Assembly (NCBI GenBank): GCA_023251095.1
Contig: JAHEZL010000006.1
Span: 62,001 to 126,000, forward strand
Direction: 5' to 3'
DNA: 64,000 bases
From: Flavobacteriales bacterium
Lineage (GTDB): Bacteria; Bacteroidota; Bacteroidia; Flavobacteriales_C; GCA-002722245
Under the pieces are notes generated by a model. The model did no database searches, was not told where the DNA came from, and saw only the letters and a list, made by a program, of their open reading frames with translations. Positions 59,240 through 64,000 of the stretch are shown piece after piece (position 1 is the first letter of the stretch; every line of letters starts with the position of its first letter). The position numbers were made by a program, and so were the translations under genes.

Positions 59240-62200
59240 ATGAAAAAGCGCTTAGTGAACTTTAAAAAATTCGTTTTTCAAAAAAACTCCGTTCACTATC
59301 CGATCATCCTTATTTGTTTTTTAACATCCCTCACCTTTTATGCTTCAGCACAAGAAGTTTTTCAAGGTGGCTTAGGCAGCTACAATCTAACTCTTCCTCC
59401 TGATGATTATATTCCGGGCAATACTTTTGATCAGATTGGCGGCGGCGCAGCAGGCTATAGTTTTGTCACCAAAGGTCCGAATTATGTTGGTCCCTTTCAA
59501 TCGCATCAATGGTGGACTTCCGCTTTGTGGGATGTTAATCGTGGAGATGGTACCGATGGTGAAATTACTTTTCGCGGCGATTATCATTCCGAAAGAATGA
59601 CGGCTGATCCCTTAATAGTTACCGCAAAAAGCTATGGCTATGATTTACTCTACCGAAGCAATGCCAATCAAACCAGTGGTGCCAACGATATTTTGAACGG
59701 TCCGTGGAATCCCGGAATGCGAATTGGTTTTACGGGACAGAATGCAACAGCTACCAGCGTAGATGGCTATGGCGACTGGCACGCTGTTTTCCGTCAGGAA
59801 TGGGGTGGTGATGTTTTAAGCGCTACTGCTTCCAAAGGCTGTCCTTACTTATTTTTGCAGCGACAAGGCAACACTGATTTCACTGTCACTTATCCTGGAG
59901 CACCAGCTACTATCAATGCAAAATATTCGGATGCGAATGTAGATGCATTGATGTATACATCTAGTCCGCAAGGTGATCCTTTAACCGATCAAACGATGGC
60001 ACTATTTTTACCAAAAGGTTGTTTGATCAACGGTGTTTCTTTTGCAGCTTTGAACGGAAGTATCTCCAACAGTTTTAGCATTGATGTTCCCAACGGGAGT
60101 TCTTATATTTCAGTGGCGGTGATGCCTGATAAATCATTGGCATCCCTCACTTTGTATGCGCAACATGCTTTCAATTTTATTGCCGCCACCAATCACAGTT
60201 ATGTGTACAATGAAACAACTTCAAAATTAACCACCACTTTTGCCACCACTACCAACAATGTTTATGGTTTTGCTAACAACGGTACTTTGCAGGCTTTATA
60301 CCGCCATCAATGGTTGTACAGCGCAGAAGCCAATGGAGCAGCCAATACCAACATTGTATATTTCTCTCCGCGGGGAAGAATGAAAGTTTTGGCCACCAAC
60401 ACCTTCACCACCTTAATGGACAATCAGGGGATTTTACCCAATTTGGGTTGGGCCAACACCGGAAGTACAGCACAGCTAAAAACCTTTATCGATAATTTTG
60501 CAGCAGGCATCAATCCCATGCCCAATGCTGCCGATGGTTACGCCAAAGATCAGTTTGGCGATTTGATCACCCACATTCAGCTCGCCGAACAAATTGATGA
60601 TTTTGCAGCAAAAAACAAATTGCTTGCTGAGCTAAAAAGCAGATTAATCGACTGGCTCACTGCGCCCACCGGCGAAGCCAACTTCAACAGATATTTCGCT
60701 TACAGTCCGCAATTCAACCATATGTCTCATTACCCCAACGGTTTTGGTTCGGGAGGAACTTTGGTAGATGCTCATTTTCATGTGGGCTATTTTGTAATGG
60801 CTGCTGCTATCCTCGCACGCTATGATCAAACCTTCGTTACGCAGTATAAAGGCATGGTGGAAACTGTGATTCGCTCCATCGACAATTATTCAAAAGACAT
60901 GACTGATCCGGGCGCCAACGGCACTGTTCGTCCGTGGTTTCCTTATTTAAAATACTTTGATCCTTATGCCGGATTTTCGCATGCAGGAGCGAATGGTGGC
61001 GGACAGGAATCCATCTCCGAGTCCATGCAATTTGCATCGGGAGTTTTCTTATGGGGAGAAACCATTCATGATGACAATCTTCGTGATTTAGGTGCTTTGC
61101 TTTACATCACCGAAGGAGAAGCCGGCCGGCAATATTGGTACGATGTGGACGGTGAAGTCAACGGCGCAACTTCCAGCAACGGAAATTACTGCACAGCTTA
61201 CCAATGGCGACATATGTGCCGTCCCAACGATGGCGGAGGAACTCACGACACTTATTTTGGAGGAAATCCTGTAGCGGGCGTGTGGATTGATTATTTGCCT
61301 TGGTCGGCTTCTACGATATGGAGCGGAACCAACTTTGCAGGATCGGCCGCCAACTACGCCGACCTCGGATTGAATTATCCGAACTATCCAGTTGCAGCAG
61401 GAACCGGAAGCACTCAACCGATGGGCGGAGAAATTGTTCCGCTCCAAGCCATCACCGATCCACGCGGAGCCATTAACGCTTTTAATTCTTACCGAACTTC
61501 CAGTAACTGGTCACCCAACGGCTATGCTTTTGCTTATCAATGGATGCACACTTTTGATAGCTGTGGTGTTTATGTGGGTGCGAAAATTCACGCCGACATT
61601 ACCAGCTATGGCATTTTTCAAAAAGATTCCTGCGACACCTGGTACCGTCATTACATGATGTACAATCCGCCCGGAGATCCTGTAAAAACAGTGAAATTTA
61701 CCGATGGAACCTGCTGGGAGTTACCGAAAGATACTGTTGTTACTTACACGCTTCTGGGCCCCGATTCCGTTGGTCCGGTAACTGCCGATAAACATTCACT
61801 TTGCATAGGAGAATCTTTTAAATTGAATTTTCACGATTTCAAAGTGTGCGACAAAGACACTACCATTGAATATCAGGTTTCCACCGATGGCATCAACTGG
61901 AATAAATTGTATCGGGTAGCTTCTGCCGGAGATTCATTAACCATTACTATCACTCCGCCAACCACAGGGAATTTTTATTACCGTGCCATCATGCTCAACG
62001 AATATTTGTACAAACAACCTTATTTGCTGTGTCATCCGGGAAATGACACTGCTACTGTTAGTGAACAGGATATGGTCACCGTTACAGGCTGCGGTTGCGA
62101 CTCGGTGGGAAAAATAAATTTAAGCACGCACAAAGCTTGTGTTGGCGAAGTATTAACGATGAACACTTCAAATTTTAAAATGATGACGAGTGACACCATC

Positions 62201-63661
62201 GTTGATTTTCAAAAGTCAATGGATAAAATTTCATGGTCGACCATTAAACGTGTTGGACCATTAAATTTCACAAAAGAAAATGCTGTGAGCGATACTTTAA
62301 AACAAAAAGGAAAAGTGTTTTACCGCACCATCATGATCAACGAACCCAATCCTAGTTGTATTGACGATACCGCAAAAATTTCTGTTATAGGGCAAGTGGA
62401 CAGCATCACTGTAGATGAAATTCCAATTGCTTTGGCAGGGAACGACAGCACCATTTGCAGCGCTGAATTTACCTTGGAAGGAAATATTCCAAACGCGGGA
62501 GTTGGTGTGTGGACGGTATCTTCGGGATCAGGCAACATCAACAACGTTCTTTCTCCAACAAGTCAAGTAAGCAATTTAAGTATTGGAACAAATGTTTTTG
62601 TGTGGACGGTGATCAATGGCACTTGTCCAACTGTCAATGATCAGGTCACCATCACCACTCTCGCACCTATTTCTGTTGCCGATGCGGGAGAAGACCAAAT
62701 TATTTGTGCATCGCAAACTGCTTTGAATGCTGAGCCTTCTATCATCGGCAAAGGAGTTTGGTCGTTGCAAAAAGGTAGCGGTACTATTTCCGATACGCTG
62801 GATCCACTTTCACAAATCACCAATTTATTGCCCGACACGAATACTTTTGTGTGGACCATTTCGCAGGCTCCTTGTCCGCTATCCGTTTCAACAGTAAATA
62901 TTATTGTGGATGAAAATCCAACCAAAGCCAACGCCGGAAATGATCAACTCATTTGCACTACTTCCACTCAACTCAATGCAAATACACCGCTCATCGGAAG
63001 AGGAAAATGGTCGATCATTTCAGGAAGCGGAGAAATTATTAATCCCGATGACGCACAATCTTTAATAGAAAAACTCACTACAGGCTCCACTACAAATTTA
63101 CGATGGACTACCACCAACGGCGTTTGTAAAGAAGATACGCAGGACGTACAAATACAGGTTTTAAATTTCCCTGAAACAGATCTCGGTGCCGATGCTTCTT
63201 TTTGCGATGAGGAAATTATTTTGTCGGCAGCCATTGGGAATTACTCTTATCTGTGGCAGGACAACAGTAGCGATTCCATTTATATTGTAAAAGCTCCCGG
63301 AACTTATTTTGTGGAAGTTTCTTTGTTGGATTGTAAAAATTCCGACACTATTATTTTTAACGACAACTGTCCCTACTCTCTTTATATCCCAAATGCTTTC
63401 ACACCCAATAAAAATGGATTGAATGAAATATTCAAAGCCAAGGGAACAAACATCGAAAATTTTGAAATGCTGATTTTCAATCGCTGGGGCGAGCAAATTT
63501 TTTCCTCCTCCGATATCAATACCGGATGGGATGGAAAAACAAAAAATGGTTTTGACGCGCAAATTGATGTGTATGTTTACATGATTAATTACAGCGTTTA
63601 CAACATTAAAAACAAGCTGGAGAAAAAACACCGCATTGGGCATGTTTCGGTGATTAGATGA
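59240..63661 (+). CDS. GH81 endo-beta-1,3-glucanase with type B T9SS tail
   Basis: The 1473-residue protein has a signal peptide (about 1-38, ending ASAQ). Residues about 40-800 form a GH81 domain: FQSHQWWTSALWDVN at the start, then VDAHFHVGYFVMAAAI with the acid Asp510 and GGGQESISESMQFASG with the base-type Glu590 and Glu594. Several beta-type domains follow (about 810-1380), including two related blocks around DKHSLCIGESFKLNFHDFKV and THKACVGEVLTMNTSNFKM. The last 94 residues are the gliding-motility-associated CTD (IPNAFTPNKNGLNEIF, MLIFNRWGEQIF). GH81 cuts beta-1,3-glucans such as laminarin, curdlan or fungal walls. Surface attachment or release by T9SS is expected. Confidence 0.9.
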   Translation: MKKRLVNFKKFVFQKNSVHYPIILICFLTSLTFYASAQEVFQGGLGSYNLTLPPDDYIPGNTFDQIGGGAAGYSFVTKGPNYVGPFQSHQWWTSALWDVNRGDGTDGEITFRGDYHSERMTADPLIVTAKSYGYDLLYRSNANQTSGANDILNGPWNPGMRIGFTGQNATATSVDGYGDWHAVFRQEWGGDVLSATASKGCPYLFLQRQGNTDFTVTYPGAPATINAKYSDANVDALMYTSSPQGDPLTDQTMALFLPKGCLINGVSFAALNGSISNSFSIDVPNGSSYISVAVMPDKSLASLTLYAQHAFNFIAATNHSYVYNETTSKLTTTFATTTNNVYGFANNGTLQALYRHQWLYSAEANGAANTNIVYFSPRGRMKVLATNTFTTLMDNQGILPNLGWANTGSTAQLKTFIDNFAAGINPMPNAADGYAKDQFGDLITHIQLAEQIDDFAAKNKLLAELKSRLIDWLTAPTGEANFNRYFAYSPQFNHMSHYPNGFGSGGTLVDAHFHVGYFVMAAAILARYDQTFVTQYKGMVETVIRSIDNYSKDMTDPGANGTVRPWFPYLKYFDPYAGFSHAGANGGGQESISESMQFASGVFLWGETIHDDNLRDLGALLYITEGEAGRQYWYDVDGEVNGATSSNGNYCTAYQWRHMCRPNDGGGTHDTYFGGNPVAGVWIDYLPWSASTIWSGTNFAGSAANYADLGLNYPNYPVAAGTGSTQPMGGEIVPLQAITDPRGAINAFNSYRTSSNWSPNGYAFAYQWMHTFDSCGVYVGAKIHADITSYGIFQKDSCDTWYRHYMMYNPPGDPVKTVKFTDGTCWELPKDTVVTYTLLGPDSVGPVTADKHSLCIGESFKLNFHDFKVCDKDTTIEYQVSTDGINWNKLYRVASAGDSLTITITPPTTGNFYYRAIMLNEYLYKQPYLLCHPGNDTATVSEQDMVTVTGCGCDSVGKINLSTHKACVGEVLTMNTSNFKMMTSDTIVDFQKSMDKISWSTIKRVGPLNFTKENAVSDTLKQKGKVFYRTIMINEPNPSCIDDTAKISVIGQVDSITVDEIPIALAGNDSTICSAEFTLEGNIPNAGVGVWTVSSGSGNINNVLSPTSQVSNLSIGTNVFVWTVINGTCPTVNDQVTITTLAPISVADAGEDQIICASQTALNAEPSIIGKGVWSLQKGSGTISDTLDPLSQITNLLPDTNTFVWTISQAPCPLSVSTVNIIVDENPTKANAGNDQLICTTSTQLNANTPLIGRGKWSIISGSGEIINPDDAQSLIEKLTTGSTTNLRWTTTNGVCKEDTQDVQIQVLNFPETDLGADASFCDEEIILSAAIGNYSYLWQDNSSDSIYIVKAPGTYFVEVSLLDCKNSDTIIFNDNCPYSLYIPNAFTPNKNGLNEIFKAKGTNIENFEMLIFNRWGEQIFSSSDINTGWDGKTKNGFDAQIDVYVYMINYSVYNIKNKLEKKHRIGHVSVIR

Positions 63662-63710
63662 TATCACTTAGGTTAATTAACTTCGTTGCATCATCGTTTA
63701 AAAACTTTCA

Positions 63711-64000
63711 ATGCACACCAAAAACATATCCAAAAGCACCAACATCTCCGAAAGACAAGTAGCCAACGTCATTCAATTATTAGAAGCAGGTGGTACCATT
63801 CCTTTCATTGCCCGTTACCGAAAAGAAGTGACCGGTAGTTTAGACGAAGTGAAAATCGGAGAAATAAAAAAGCAGTACGATGAGTGTATTGAACTCGACA
63901 AAAGACGATCCAGCATCTTAAAAATTATTGAACAACAAGGTCAGCTCCATCCTGAATTGCAAAATCAGTTAAACAACGCACATACTCTACAAGCCTTAGA
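63711..64000 (+). CDS. Tex-like RNA-binding transcription accessory protein (partial)
   Basis: The first 96 codons are present and the gene runs off the right edge. The ATG at 63711 opens the family's start: ISERQVANVIQLLEAGGTIP, then FIARYRKEVTGSLDEV and the charged helix DECIELDKRRSSILKIIEQQ. These are the N-terminal features of Tex/YhgF proteins, which carry an S1 domain at their C-terminus and act on RNA polymerase or RNA. Nothing in the visible part is unusual. Confidence 0.9.
   Translation, partial: MHTKNISKSTNISERQVANVIQLLEAGGTIPFIARYRKEVTGSLDEVKIGEIKKQYDECIELDKRRSSILKIIEQQGQLHPELQNQLNNAHTLQAL

Overview
The window looks like chromosomal DNA of a free-living member of the Bacteroidota. 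The evidence is: three giant secreted proteins ending in the gliding-motility-associated C-terminal domain (type B sorting signal) and one with a type A Por-type tail, both of which imply a type IX secretion system; promoters with the phylum's TAnnTTTG -7 element; a transketolase split into two genes; a large LepB-type signal peptidase; and Bacteroidota-typical families such as DUF4294 and WbqC. The genus cannot be named from this sequence. I see no rRNA, tRNA, CRISPR array, prophage or transposase gene.

Layout. 1-8.4 kb: the start of a peptide-binding lipoprotein gene, a TPR lipoprotein, peptide deformylase, a 1536-residue repeat protein, two paralogous outer-membrane-type proteins and ruvX. 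8.5-12.0 kb: a tight operon with tsaC, cca, a pRiA4b ORF-3-like gene and miaA. 12-19 kb: an SRPBCC/GyrI-like protein, dapB, then lepB, wbqC-like and an AddB-like nuclease gene overlapping by 4 nt. 19.3-26 kb: carboxynorspermidine decarboxylase and dehydrogenase, DUF4294, a biotin carboxylase, and a small membrane protein paired with a HerA-like ATPase. 26-30.7 kb: an 11-PKD-domain surface protein. 30.8-39.6 kb: a complete xylose operon on the minus strand (xylB, xylA, aldose epimerase, Nudix-type regulator, transaldolase-like enzyme, both transketolase halves, sugar MFS transporter). 39.9-44.9 kb: a galactose/galactoside set (Nudix-type regulator, galT, galK, GH42 beta-galactosidase). 45-56.8 kb: mostly housekeeping genes (AlaDH/PNT-like dehydrogenase, amidase, RRM protein, desaturase, aldo/keto reductase, serC-serA, uvrB, a GT-C membrane protein). 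57-63.7 kb: a beta-helix protein with a type A tail, divergent from a GH81 beta-1,3-glucanase with a type B tail. The window ends in a tex-like gene.

How the genes work together. The two sugar clusters share a design. Each has a regulator with a Nudix fold whose catalytic Nudix box is degenerate, and each is preceded by a promoter whose -33 and -7 elements are 20 nt apart and which overlaps a palindrome with a GTGT-N7-ACAC core. Xylose would pass through xylulose and xylulose-5-phosphate into the pentose phosphate pathway encoded in the same operon. Galactosides would be cleaved by GH42 and passed to galK and galT; no galE is in view.

The least expected part is intergenic. At least four sequence families of palindromic, MITE- or REP-like elements sit between genes, several in two copies and with a hairpin inside each arm. 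They occur next to terminators, inside the xylose operon, and directly in front of dapB and uvrB. No wholly new gene system is evident. The most testable new points are the two sugar operators, the repeat families and the architecture of the surface proteins.
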